DNA of 37,526 nucleotides. Origin: an uncultured Chryseobacterium sp. (lineage in GTDB: Bacteria > Bacteroidota > Bacteroidia > Flavobacteriales > Weeksellaceae). The translations under genes and the position numbers were made by a program. The DNA lies in contig CAJYGB010000025.1 of the NCBI GenBank assembly GCA_913774355.1, positions 1 to 37,526 on the forward strand. Reading direction: 5' to 3'. Shown in pieces: positions 30,712-37,526 of the stretch. The notes beneath the pieces were generated by a model. The model was given only the letters and a program-made list of their open reading frames with translations, was not told where the DNA came from and ran no database searches. Within the stretch, counting starts at the first letter, position 1. Each line of letters starts with the position of its first letter.

Positions 30712-30766
30712 ACAACGAAAAAATAACCTGAAAAGCTTCGGATTTTATTTATAAGACTAAATTTCA

Positions 30767-30882
30767 GGAGCCGGGAACCTGCTTTCCGCTATATCTTTTT
30801 CGCCTGCACAATACCCTTCCGGAAAAGAATTCCGCTGCAATCAGGGCTAAGAAAAAGGAAGCGTACAAACCTGACGGATTTT
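30767..30882. repeat. Dispersed intergenic repeat, copy 2
   Basis: It matches 29447-29568 in the same orientation, with small indels: GGAGCCGGGAACCTGCTTTC, then CCGCTGCAATCAGGGCTA and AAACCTGACGG. Together the copies bracket the lipoprotein gene. Confidence 0.8.
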
Positions 30883-30978
30883 ATAAAGTAAGATTTGAAG
30901 ATTTCAGTATATATTAAGTTGATTATTGTCTCAAATTGAGATAATTTAGCGATATTTGTTACCATCAAACCAATTACA

Positions 30979-32034
30979 ATGAAAAGACCGGTTTTTCTTA
31001 TTATTATTTTACTGCTGCTTACCCATTTCTTATCGGCTCAGGAAATTCCGGCAGGTAAAGTGGTCACCACTTACATCACGGCAAAAACCCTGGACAATAA
31101 AGCCGGGGAAAATCCAAAACGGAGAATTTCGGTGTATCTGCCTCCAGACTATGAAAGTTCCTCCAGGCGGTATCCGGTCATTTATTTTTTACACGGTTTT
31201 TTCTGGAGCGACAGCCTGCTGATAAGCAATGACAAAATCAACCGGATTTTCGACCGGGCCATTCATCTGAAAAAAATTAAACCTGTTATTGTTGTTATGC
31301 CGGACGAAAGCACGGTCTTCAAAGGGAGTTTCTATGCCAATTCAAATTCCTCCGGCAACTGGTCGGATTTTACGTCAAAAGAACTGGTGGATGTTATCGA
31401 ACGCCGGTACCGGACCATCGCCAATAAGGCCAGCCGCGGGATTGCAGGTCATTCAATGGGGGGAAATGGTGCTTTGCGGAATGCCATCCTCCACCCTGAA
31501 ACATTTTCCTCCGTTTATGCGCTTTCTCCCGGTGTTCTGGATGCAAGGTATTTTGCACTTACCGAAATCAATGCCTATAAAAAGACAGCCGGTATCAAAG
31601 AAGTAAAAGATCTTTCAAAACCTGAAAATATAGGAGCCACCATTCTTTTTGCCATTGCCAGAGCCTATAACGGAAACAGCAGCAAGCCTCCGTTTTTTGC
31701 CGATCTCCCTTTTTCTTTCGACGGAGAAAATATAAAAGTAAATGCAGGCGTTTTGGAAGAATTAAAAAACAATTCCGTTTCAGAACTGCCTTTCACCCAT
31801 TATGAAAACCTCAGAAAATTAAAGGCCATCAAACTCGATTGGGGAAGGAATGACGAATTCAGGCACATCCCAGTTACCTGCAGAAATTTCAGCCAGACCC
31901 TCGAACTGCTCAAGGTAAAGCATGAAGCCGAAGAATACATCGGAACCCACGGAAGCGAAGTAAGCAGGGAAAACGGAAGGATAGAGAACAGCCTATTACC
32001 GTTTTTCAATATCAACCTTACGTTTGAAGAATAA
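30979..32034 (+). CDS. Secreted esterase, alpha/beta hydrolase (esterase D-like)
   Basis: A 351-residue protein with a Sec signal peptide (hydrophobic 5-18, cleavage likely after SAQ at 21). The body is an alpha/beta hydrolase of the PF00756 esterase type. It has ISVYLPPDY, VIYFLHGFFWSD with the oxyanion loop, VIVVMPDES, the nucleophile elbow GHSMGG (Ser159) and a late His in THGSEVS. It probably hydrolyses esters or carbohydrate acetyl/feruloyl groups in the periplasm or outside the cell. No operon partner; substrate cannot be told. Confidence 0.88.
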   Translation: MKRPVFLIIILLLLTHFLSAQEIPAGKVVTTYITAKTLDNKAGENPKRRISVYLPPDYESSSRRYPVIYFLHGFFWSDSLLISNDKINRIFDRAIHLKKIKPVIVVMPDESTVFKGSFYANSNSSGNWSDFTSKELVDVIERRYRTIANKASRGIAGHSMGGNGALRNAILHPETFSSVYALSPGVLDARYFALTEINAYKKTAGIKEVKDLSKPENIGATILFAIARAYNGNSSKPPFFADLPFSFDGENIKVNAGVLEELKNNSVSELPFTHYENLRKLKAIKLDWGRNDEFRHIPVTCRNFSQTLELLKVKHEAEEYIGTHGSEVSRENGRIENSLLPFFNINLTFEE

Positions 32035-32134
32035 AGTGATGAGTTTTCGCATTAAGAAACAGGAACGTTTGAGTGCCGTTTGAAGGCGCAAAGGAATGGA
32101 TTCTGTCCTGCCTTGATTATCAGCCAAAAATCTC

Positions 32135-32142
32135 TACTTTTG
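32135..32142 (+). promoter_or_regulatory. -7 box of a leaderless truC transcript
   Basis: TACTTTTG ends 4 nt before the truC ATG at 32147, so transcription should begin at or next to the start codon. The same 4-nt distance is seen at dinB. Confidence 0.65.
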
Positions 32143-32146
32143 CCGA

Positions 32147-32851
32147 ATGCTAGAAATCCTTTACCGCGACGAACATCTTATTGCCATCAACAAACCCAGC
32201 GGACTGCTTGTTCATAAATCCTTTTATGCAGGAACAGCAGATACCTATGCTGTTCAGGAACTAAAGAATCAGATCGGGCAGAAAGTATATCCGGTACACC
32301 GTCTGGACCGGAAAACTTCAGGTGTTTTGCTGTTTACTTTAGATAAGGAAACGCTGAGGGCAATGAGTGAGCAGTTTGCCACAAGGGAAGTCGAAAAGAA
32401 ATACATCGCCATTCTCCGGGGCTGGACGAAAGAAGAAGAAACAATCGACTATGATTTGATTAATGAAAATAAAGTAAAGCAAAATGCTGTGACTTACTAT
32501 CGCCGCTTACAGACTTCGGAGATCGATTTACCTTTTTTAAAACATCAGACTTCCCGGTATTGTTTGGTGGAAGCCATTCCTGAAACGGGAAGGTTTCATC
32601 AGTTGAGAAAACATTTTAAGCATATTCTGCATCCGATCTTAGGTTGCCGCAAACACGGTTGCAACAAGCAGAACAAATTGTTGCTGCAGACTTTTAACAT
32701 GACCCGAATGCCACTTCATGCCTATCAGCTTACTTTCAATCATCCTGTTTCTAACGAAAGAATTACCGTAACCGCCACTATAGACGAAGAGTTTAAAGAA
32801 GCGGGTGATCTCCTCGGGCTTGACCTGAATGCGTATGTAAAGAATCATTAA
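32147..32851 (+). CDS. truC: RluA-family tRNA pseudouridine synthase (TruC-like)
   Basis: A 234-residue single-domain pseudouridine synthase without an S4 domain. Motif I IAINKPSGLLVH, motif II HRLDRKTSGVLLF with catalytic Asp54, and RFHQLRKHFKHI-type motif III are all present. The size and the late HAYQLTFNHP segment fit TruC, which modifies U65 in the acceptor stem of tRNA-Ile and tRNA-Asp in E. coli. RluA relatives acting on rRNA cannot be excluded. The transcript appears leaderless. Confidence 0.88.
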   Translation: MLEILYRDEHLIAINKPSGLLVHKSFYAGTADTYAVQELKNQIGQKVYPVHRLDRKTSGVLLFTLDKETLRAMSEQFATREVEKKYIAILRGWTKEEETIDYDLINENKVKQNAVTYYRRLQTSEIDLPFLKHQTSRYCLVEAIPETGRFHQLRKHFKHILHPILGCRKHGCNKQNKLLLQTFNMTRMPLHAYQLTFNHPVSNERITVTATIDEEFKEAGDLLGLDLNAYVKNH

Positions 32852-32984
32852 GATGTACTTCGTCCATCGGCTGACAGTTTCATGAGTCCTGCCTCATTTT
32901 CAAATTTCCAAATTCTTCCATTTTCAAATTAAAAAATCAGACGACCTGCCTGACAAAGAATTTAGGATTTCAATTAAAAATCAG

Positions 32985-32992
32985 TATCTTTG
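32985..32992 (+). promoter_or_regulatory. pyrD -7 promoter box
   Basis: TATCTTTG matches TAnnTTTG and lies 17 nt before the pyrD ATG at 33010. Confidence 0.6.
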
Positions 32993-33009
32993 TACCTCAA
33001 AAACCAGGC

Positions 33010-34047
33010 ATGTACAAATCGCTGATCCGCCCGATCCTTTTCAGATTCGATCCTGAAGCCGTGCATCATTTTACCTTCTCGATGCTTAAGAATTTCGGCT
33101 TTCTGACTAAATTGTTTTTACCGAAACCCATCGAAGACAAACGTCTTGAAAGAGAAGTCTTCGGACTGAAATTCAAAAATCCGGTCGGACTTGCAGCCGG
33201 GTTCGATAAAAATGCGGTGCTGTTCAATGAACTGGCAGACCTTGGGTTCGGATTCGTGGAAATCGGTACGGTGACGCCGAAGGCACAGGCCGGGAATCCT
33301 AGAAAAAGGCTGTTCCGGCTTATCGAAGACGGCGGAATCATCAACCGGATGGGATTCAATAACGACGGACTGGAAGCAGCTATTGAAAAACTGAAAGGCA
33401 ACAAAGGCAAAATCATTATCGGTGGAAACATCGGAAAAAATACGGATACGGCTCCAGAACAGTACACCAACGATTACCTCCAGTGCTTTGAAGGCCTGCA
33501 TCCGCATGTCGATTATTTTGTGCTCAACGTAAGCTGCCCGAATGTAGGGAGCCATGCCAAGCTGGAAGATGTGGAATACCTGCGTGAGCTGATTACCGAA
33601 GTTAAAAAGATCAACCTTTCCAAAAGCGTTCAGAAACCGATTCTTTTAAAAATCGCTCCTGACCTGAATAATCGTCAGCTCGATGAGATCATTGACCTGA
33701 TCGCAGAAACGAAAATCGACGGCGTTATTGTGTCCAACACTTCCGTAAACCGGGAAGGACTGAAAACGTCACCGGAAGTCCTGGCGCAGATCGGCAACGG
33801 CGGCCTGAGCGGAAAACCGATCCGTGAACGCAGCACCCGCATGATCCGCTATCTTTCCGAAAAGAGCAACCGAGCCTTTCCGATTATCGGCGTGGGCGGG
33901 ATCCATTCGGCAAAAGATGCCATTGAAAAGCTAGATGCCGGTGCAAGCCTGGTTCAACTGTACACCGGCTTCATTTACGAAGGCCCGGAACTCATCAACG
34001 ATATCAACCGGGAAGTGCTCAAAAGAGCGAGCCGCCTGCCTAGATAA
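33010..34047 (+). CDS. pyrD: Dihydroorotate dehydrogenase (quinone), class 2
   Basis: A 345-residue FMN enzyme oxidising dihydroorotate to orotate in pyrimidine synthesis, with a quinone acceptor at the inner membrane. The N-terminal amphipathic extension ([20 protein letters not shown]) marks class 2. The core has [50 protein letters not shown] and [11 protein letters not shown] for FMN binding. Length is normal. Own promoter upstream and terminator at 34137-34159; no pyr operon nearby. Confidence 0.96.
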   Translation: MYKSLIRPILFRFDPEAVHHFTFSMLKNFGFLTKLFLPKPIEDKRLEREVFGLKFKNPVGLAAGFDKNAVLFNELADLGFGFVEIGTVTPKAQAGNPRKRLFRLIEDGGIINRMGFNNDGLEAAIEKLKGNKGKIIIGGNIGKNTDTAPEQYTNDYLQCFEGLHPHVDYFVLNVSCPNVGSHAKLEDVEYLRELITEVKKINLSKSVQKPILLKIAPDLNNRQLDEIIDLIAETKIDGVIVSNTSVNREGLKTSPEVLAQIGNGGLSGKPIRERSTRMIRYLSEKSNRAFPIIGVGGIHSAKDAIEKLDAGASLVQLYTGFIYEGPELINDINREVLKRASRLPR

Positions 34048-34136
34048 TGCTGCTGTCTGTTAGCAAATGGCTATTGGATTAGTGCATTAAAGTAGCAAAG
34101 AGGGAAGAAAATTAACCGAAATTTTAATAAAGTATA

Positions 34137-34159
34137 AGCAACATCTGCCTGATGTTGCT
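34137..34159 (+). terminator. pyrD terminator
   Basis: AGCAACATC/GATGTTGCT stem (34137-34145, 34151-34159) followed by TTTTTATTT. Confidence 0.88.
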
Positions 34160-34264
34160 TTTTATTTGTCTGCAGTCCAATGAAATTTGTTTGGATTCGA
34201 GACCAAATATTTTCTATTCTACAACATGAAAATTCATCTTAAATTCAGGCTTTGATTTTATCGT

Positions 34265-34355
34265 CAGAGTCCTGAAGGGGCGACATACATCAGCACATGG
34301 TGAAGCCCTGTATCAACCCAATTTTAGATACCCAAAAGCCCTGAAAGGGCGAAAC
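34265..34355. repeat. CCTGAAAGGG-type intergenic repeat
   Basis: Two related elements, CCTGAAGGGGCGAC (about 34271) and GCCCTGAAAGGGCGAAAC (about 34337), with an AGCCCTG stretch between them. They resemble small REP-like palindromes common between genes in Bacteroidota. They lie in a 312-bp gap between convergent genes that otherwise holds only the pyrD terminator. Confidence 0.5.
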
Positions 34356-34359
34356 AACT

Positions 34360-35604
34360 TCAAAGGAAAAAATGCGCCACCGTATAAATAATCAACCCAA
34401 CCAATCCGCCGACCAATGTTCCATTTACCCGGATGAACTGCAGGTCTTTACCGACTTCCAGCTCCAGTTTCTCGCTTAATTCCTTTCCCTGCCAGTTGCC
34501 GACCGTTGAGCTGATGAGGTTGCCGAACTGATGGGTGTTTTTCAGAATGTATTTGTAGGCTGTTACGCGGATCCAATTATCGATTTTGGCTTGTAGAATT
34601 TCATTGGTATTTAAATTCAGGGCAAATTCATTCAGGTTTTTGGAAAGATAGGTTTTCAGGGCAGAATGATCCTGCTGAAGCTCTTCGGTAACCGTCTTTT
34701 TTATGGAAGCCCAGATGTCGCGGGAATATTCATTTAGTTTTTCAGGCTGCAGAAGATCATTTTTAATGGTGGTGAATTCCTGCTCCCATTGCGGATCTTC
34801 AGCCAGGTTGGCGGAAAATTCCTGGATTCTCTTCGTAATCAGGTCTCTGATTTCATGGTTCGGGTCTTCTTCAATTTCAGCAAAAAAATCGGAGAGCCCG
34901 GTAGTAACCTTATCGGCAATCTTGTTATCGACAAAAGCAGGGATGAAGGTATAGCTTCCTTTACGGACCCGTTCTTTAATCAGTTCGCTGTTTTCAAGAA
35001 TGTAATTTTTGATCTGGGAGGAAAGGCTGGTTACCATCCGTTGATGGTCGTTCTTTTCGGTAACATAGATAATCCCGTTGCCGACGATTTTGTTGAGCTT
35101 GATATCGCCCGCCATTTCAGATACTTTACGGCTTATGAATTGGCTGACCTCCGCATCGTTGAGCTTGTTGAGAATATCCAGAATGATGTCGGAAATATTC
35201 CGGATCAGGATTTCCTGGTTCTTTTCTTTTCCGAGCCATTCCCCGGCAAAAGTGGATATTTTCAGTTTCTGGATGTAAGGACGGATATTTTGGGGAGACA
35301 AAAAATTTTCAACGACAAATCCGCCCAGGTTGTCGCCCAGCTGCTGCTTGCTGTTCTCAATGAGGTTAGTGTGCGGAATCGGCAGGCCCAGCGGATGGCG
35401 GAACAGTGCCGTTACGGCAAACCAGTCGGCGAGGGCGCCTACCATGGCGGCTTCGGAAAAAGCCCGTACGTAGCCGATCCAATGAGAATCCATGCGCTTC
35501 TGGAGGATGGTCGTGATAATAAAAATAACGGCCATCAATAAAAACAGCCCGGTGGCGAAGGCCTTGTATTTATTCAGCTGTTTTCTCTTTGCTTCATCAT
35601 TCAT
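34360..35604 (-). CDS. DUF445 family membrane protein
   Basis: A 414-residue protein. The first membrane helix (about 13-30, KAFATGLFLLMAVIFIITTI) is followed by the family signature AAMVGALADWFAVTALFRHPLGLPIPHTNLI. A long charged helical middle and a C-terminal membrane helix (LVGGLVGLIIYTVAHFFL) complete the usual DUF445 layout. The function of the family is not established. Single gene, convergent with pyrD. Confidence 0.92.
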   Translation of the reverse strand: MNDEAKRKQLNKYKAFATGLFLLMAVIFIITTILQKRMDSHWIGYVRAFSEAAMVGALADWFAVTALFRHPLGLPIPHTNLIENSKQQLGDNLGGFVVENFLSPQNIRPYIQKLKISTFAGEWLGKEKNQEILIRNISDIILDILNKLNDAEVSQFISRKVSEMAGDIKLNKIVGNGIIYVTEKNDHQRMVTSLSSQIKNYILENSELIKERVRKGSYTFIPAFVDNKIADKVTTGLSDFFAEIEEDPNHEIRDLITKRIQEFSANLAEDPQWEQEFTTIKNDLLQPEKLNEYSRDIWASIKKTVTEELQQDHSALKTYLSKNLNEFALNLNTNEILQAKIDNWIRVTAYKYILKNTHQFGNLISSTVGNWQGKELSEKLELEVGKDLQFIRVNGTLVGGLVGLIIYTVAHFFL

Positions 35605-35826
35605 AAAGTTAGGTATACGGTTATTATTGATGATTTTATTTCCAAATTCAATTTGTTATCGTACGAATATTCAATGGCTTTCGAAAATAACTTGTTTAAA
35701 GTCAGTATTTTGTAATTTTATTATTGATTACAAATCGTAATTACTTACTTAAAAATAGTTAAATTTTAAAACATACATTCAATTATGGTTTGATTTTAGC
35801 TGGTATCAATCCGTTAAACAGACGAC

Positions 35827-36270
35827 ATGGAACACGAAGCAAAAAACAATCCATACTATTCCCGGACAGACCGCAGTAAACTGGATATTCCAAATAAGGA
35901 ATGGAAGGACATCCTTTCACCGGATTTGTATGCGATATCCAGGGAAGCAGCTACGGAGCGTCCTTTCACCGGAAAGTACAATGAGTTCGATCAGTTGGGA
36001 GAATATTATTGTGCTGTTTGCGGAAACCATCTGTTCCGGTCGGATGCTAAATTTTCCAGCAGCTGCGGATGGCCCAGTTTCTTTGAAGCGGATAAGGAAG
36101 GCGTATATTATAAAAGAGATACAGCCTTCGGGATGGAAAGGGTAGAAGTGCTCTGCCAAAGATGCGCCTCCCACCTTGGTCACGTCTTTGATGACGGTCC
36201 CAAACCCACCGGATTACGGTATTGTATGAACTCCGTAAGCCTAGAATTCGTACCGGATTCTGAAAAATAA
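35827..36270 (+). CDS. msrB: Peptide-methionine (R)-S-oxide reductase
   Basis: A 147-residue MsrB that reduces the R isomer of methionine sulfoxide in proteins. It has two zinc-binding CxxC pairs (CAVC and CQRC), the SSCGWPSFF segment, SHLGHVFDDGP and the catalytic Cys133 in LRYCMNSVSL. No signal peptide, so cytosolic. Start ATG at 35827. It is complete and stands alone; MsrA is not in the window. Confidence 0.96.
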   Translation: MEHEAKNNPYYSRTDRSKLDIPNKEWKDILSPDLYAISREAATERPFTGKYNEFDQLGEYYCAVCGNHLFRSDAKFSSSCGWPSFFEADKEGVYYKRDTAFGMERVEVLCQRCASHLGHVFDDGPKPTGLRYCMNSVSLEFVPDSEK

Positions 36271-36363
36271 ACAGTGGTTTAAATTCTATAAACCAGCACG
36301 TTAAAGTTTCTTAAATAGCGTTAAACTTTTTGGAGTTATAACGCTTGTCCTGTTATGTTTTTA

Positions 36364-36371
36364 TACATTTG
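36364..36371 (+). promoter_or_regulatory. -7 promoter box of the transpeptidase gene
   Basis: TACATTTG matches TAnnTTTG and lies 32 nt before the ATG at 36404. Confidence 0.6.
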
Positions 36372-36403
36372 TTCCCGCAATTGTATTTAACATAATATTT
36401 TTA

Positions 36404-37159
36404 ATGAAAGGAATTTATAGCGTACTCGGTATTGTTTACATGATTACCACTTCATTTTACGGGTCTCCCGAAAAGGCCGTTATGAAGAATGAAACCAATA
36501 CCAAAAGAATTGAGAAATCAGTTGAAATGAATTCTGTGAAAGCAGAAAAGACCATGTCTTCATCCGAAGAATTATACCATTCCATTTCCTTTGAACAGGG
36601 CCACGAACTTAATGAAGAGGTTTTCCTTAAAGCCCTTACCGGTTTTGAAAATATGAAGAAAGCCGGATTGCTTAACCCGGAATCGCACCTGCTTACGGTT
36701 TGCGATTTTTCTATGTCGTCCAATACCAAAAGACTTTGGGTGATCGACATGAATGAGAAAAAAGTACTGTTCAACTCATTGGTAGCACACGGTAAAAATA
36801 CAGGCGAAGAATTTGCGACGAATTTTTCTAACAAGGAAAGTTCGCTGCAGAGCAGTCTTGGATTTTATATCACAGATGCAACCTATCAGGGGGATAACGG
36901 ATACTCTCTTAAATTATTAGGAATGGATAAGGGCTTTAATGATGCTGCATACAGAAGAGCAATTGTAATGCATGGGGCGGATTATGTAAGTGATGCATTT
37001 GCTGCGATGCACAAAAGAATAGGAAGAAGCTGGGGATGCCCTGCCGTTCCAAGAGAGCTGACACAGGCTATAATCAATACGATTAAAGGCAAAAACTGTC
37101 TGTTTATCTATTACCCTGATCAGAATTATCTTTCATCCTCAGAATGGTTGAAAGCATAA
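36404..37159 (+). CDS. L,D-transpeptidase-like murein protein (YkuD_2 type)
   Basis: A 251-residue protein with an N-terminal hydrophobic signal (about 3-18) and a catalytic domain of the PF13645 type. It has LLTVCDFSMSSNTKRLWVID, FNSLVAHGKNTGEEFATNFS, MHG (His190) and SWGCPAV with the likely nucleophile Cys212. Such proteins act on peptidoglycan in the periplasm; activity of this family is inferred from similarity to YkuD. Own promoter, and a shared terminator with the convergent kinase gene. Confidence 0.88.
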   Translation: MKGIYSVLGIVYMITTSFYGSPEKAVMKNETNTKRIEKSVEMNSVKAEKTMSSSEELYHSISFEQGHELNEEVFLKALTGFENMKKAGLLNPESHLLTVCDFSMSSNTKRLWVIDMNEKKVLFNSLVAHGKNTGEEFATNFSNKESSLQSSLGFYITDATYQGDNGYSLKLLGMDKGFNDAAYRRAIVMHGADYVSDAFAAMHKRIGRSWGCPAVPRELTQAIINTIKGKNCLFIYYPDQNYLSSSEWLKA

Positions 37160-37163
37160 AACG

Positions 37164-37191
37164 AAAAAGCAGTCTGAACAGACTGCTTTTT
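37164..37191. terminator. Bidirectional terminator
   Basis: Perfect 13-bp arms (37164-37176 and 37179-37191) with A run on one side and T run on the other. It serves both the transpeptidase gene (plus) and the kinase gene (minus). Confidence 0.9.
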
Positions 37192-37192
37192 T

Positions 37193-37526
37193 TTATTTTT
37201 TGGAAGGAAATACTACGGTAAATATACTTCCGTTTGAAATTTCAGAATCTACAGTCAGCTTTCCTTCGTGGATCTCTACAATTCTTTTTACAATAGAAAG
37301 GCCAATTCCGTTTCCTTTCTCAAAGCTTTTATTGGCCCCGCGGTAAAAAAGATCAAAAATTTTTGAAAGATCTTTTGCAGAAATTCCAATACCATGATCA
37401 ATAAAACGGATTTTTATATGTTCCGGGTTGGTTTCAATTTCTACATGACAGCTTTTATCTGCAGAATATTTACAGGCATTTTCCATCAGATTTAAAAAAG
37501 CAACCTGCAGCAGATAAGGATTTCCA
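37193..37526 (-). CDS. Sensor histidine kinase, C-terminal part
   Basis: This is the 3' end of a gene entering from the right edge; 110 codons are visible. It encodes the HATPase_c domain: N box NLMENACKYS, G1 box DHGIGIS, F box IFDLFYRG and G2 box GNGIGLSIV, ending in FTVVFPSKK. The upstream residues YLLQVAFLNLMENA continue the frame without a break, so the ATG inside it (37486) is not the start. The response regulator and sensor part are outside the window. Confidence 0.93.
   Translation of the reverse strand, partial: GNPYLLQVAFLNLMENACKYSADKSCHVEIETNPEHIKIRFIDHGIGISAKDLSKIFDLFYRGANKSFEKGNGIGLSIVKRIVEIHEGKLTVDSEISNGSIFTVVFPSKK

Noticed and set aside
34789..35541. 250-codon frame antisense to the DUF445 gene
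   Set aside because: The minus-strand frame carries the full DUF445 signature; the antisense frame has no recognisable domain.

Overview
The window looks like chromosomal DNA of a low-GC Bacteroidota, most likely a Chryseobacterium-like flavobacterium. This rests on many promoters with the Bacteroidota -7 box TAnnTTTG, A-rich ribosome binding sites, the family mix (DUF445, Bacteroidota-style TruC, error-prone DnaE beside DinB, YkuD_2-type transpeptidase), and dispersed intergenic repeats of a kind I associate with this genus. No tRNA, rRNA, CRISPR array, IS transposase or phage structural operon was seen.

Positions 1-17271 (minus strand, reading right to left) form a polymorphic-toxin island. 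It starts with a phage tail-fibre-like protein (15826-17271) and a 1269-residue protein of unknown fold (11996-15805). A full-length 771-residue toxin with a zincin metallopeptidase tip (9608-11923) and its immunity gene follow. Next are a decayed toxin tip with a second, related immunity gene, then a 752-residue toxin with a deaminase-like tip and a SUKH (SMI1/KNR4) immunity gene. From about 5.5 kb to the left edge the DNA becomes AT-rich and holds only headless or broken toxin C-termini, each next to a small immunity-like gene, several closed by a hairpin. A 250-bp homology block (R) recurs at about 1771, 3560 and 5350 and inside the 752-residue toxin gene. The ~1.8-kb stretch between R blocks is tandemly duplicated, as unequal crossing over would produce.

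Positions 17272-20340 hold a small-protein gene, a patatin phospholipase and an M15 peptidoglycan peptidase. Four promoters here share one architecture: a 15-bp palindrome exactly 11 bp upstream of a TAnnTTTG box. They precede the tail-fibre/toxin operon, the 51-codon gene, the phospholipase and the peptidase. A fifth palindrome lacks the box. I infer a dedicated regulon joining a wall hydrolase, a lipase, a fibre-like adhesin and swappable toxins; this is the best candidate here for an undescribed system.

Positions 20442-25510 carry an XRE-S24 repressor diverging from dinB and an error-prone dnaE, a DNA-damage mutagenesis cassette. Positions 25573-26435 carry a DUF1778/GNAT toxin-antitoxin pair with its own operators.

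The rest is ordinary chromosome: a class C beta-lactamase-like hydrolase, glycyl-tRNA synthetase, a TIKI/TraB-like lipoprotein flanked by two copies of a dispersed repeat, a secreted esterase, TruC, PyrD, a DUF445 membrane protein, MsrB, an L,D-transpeptidase-like protein and the 3' end of a histidine kinase gene.
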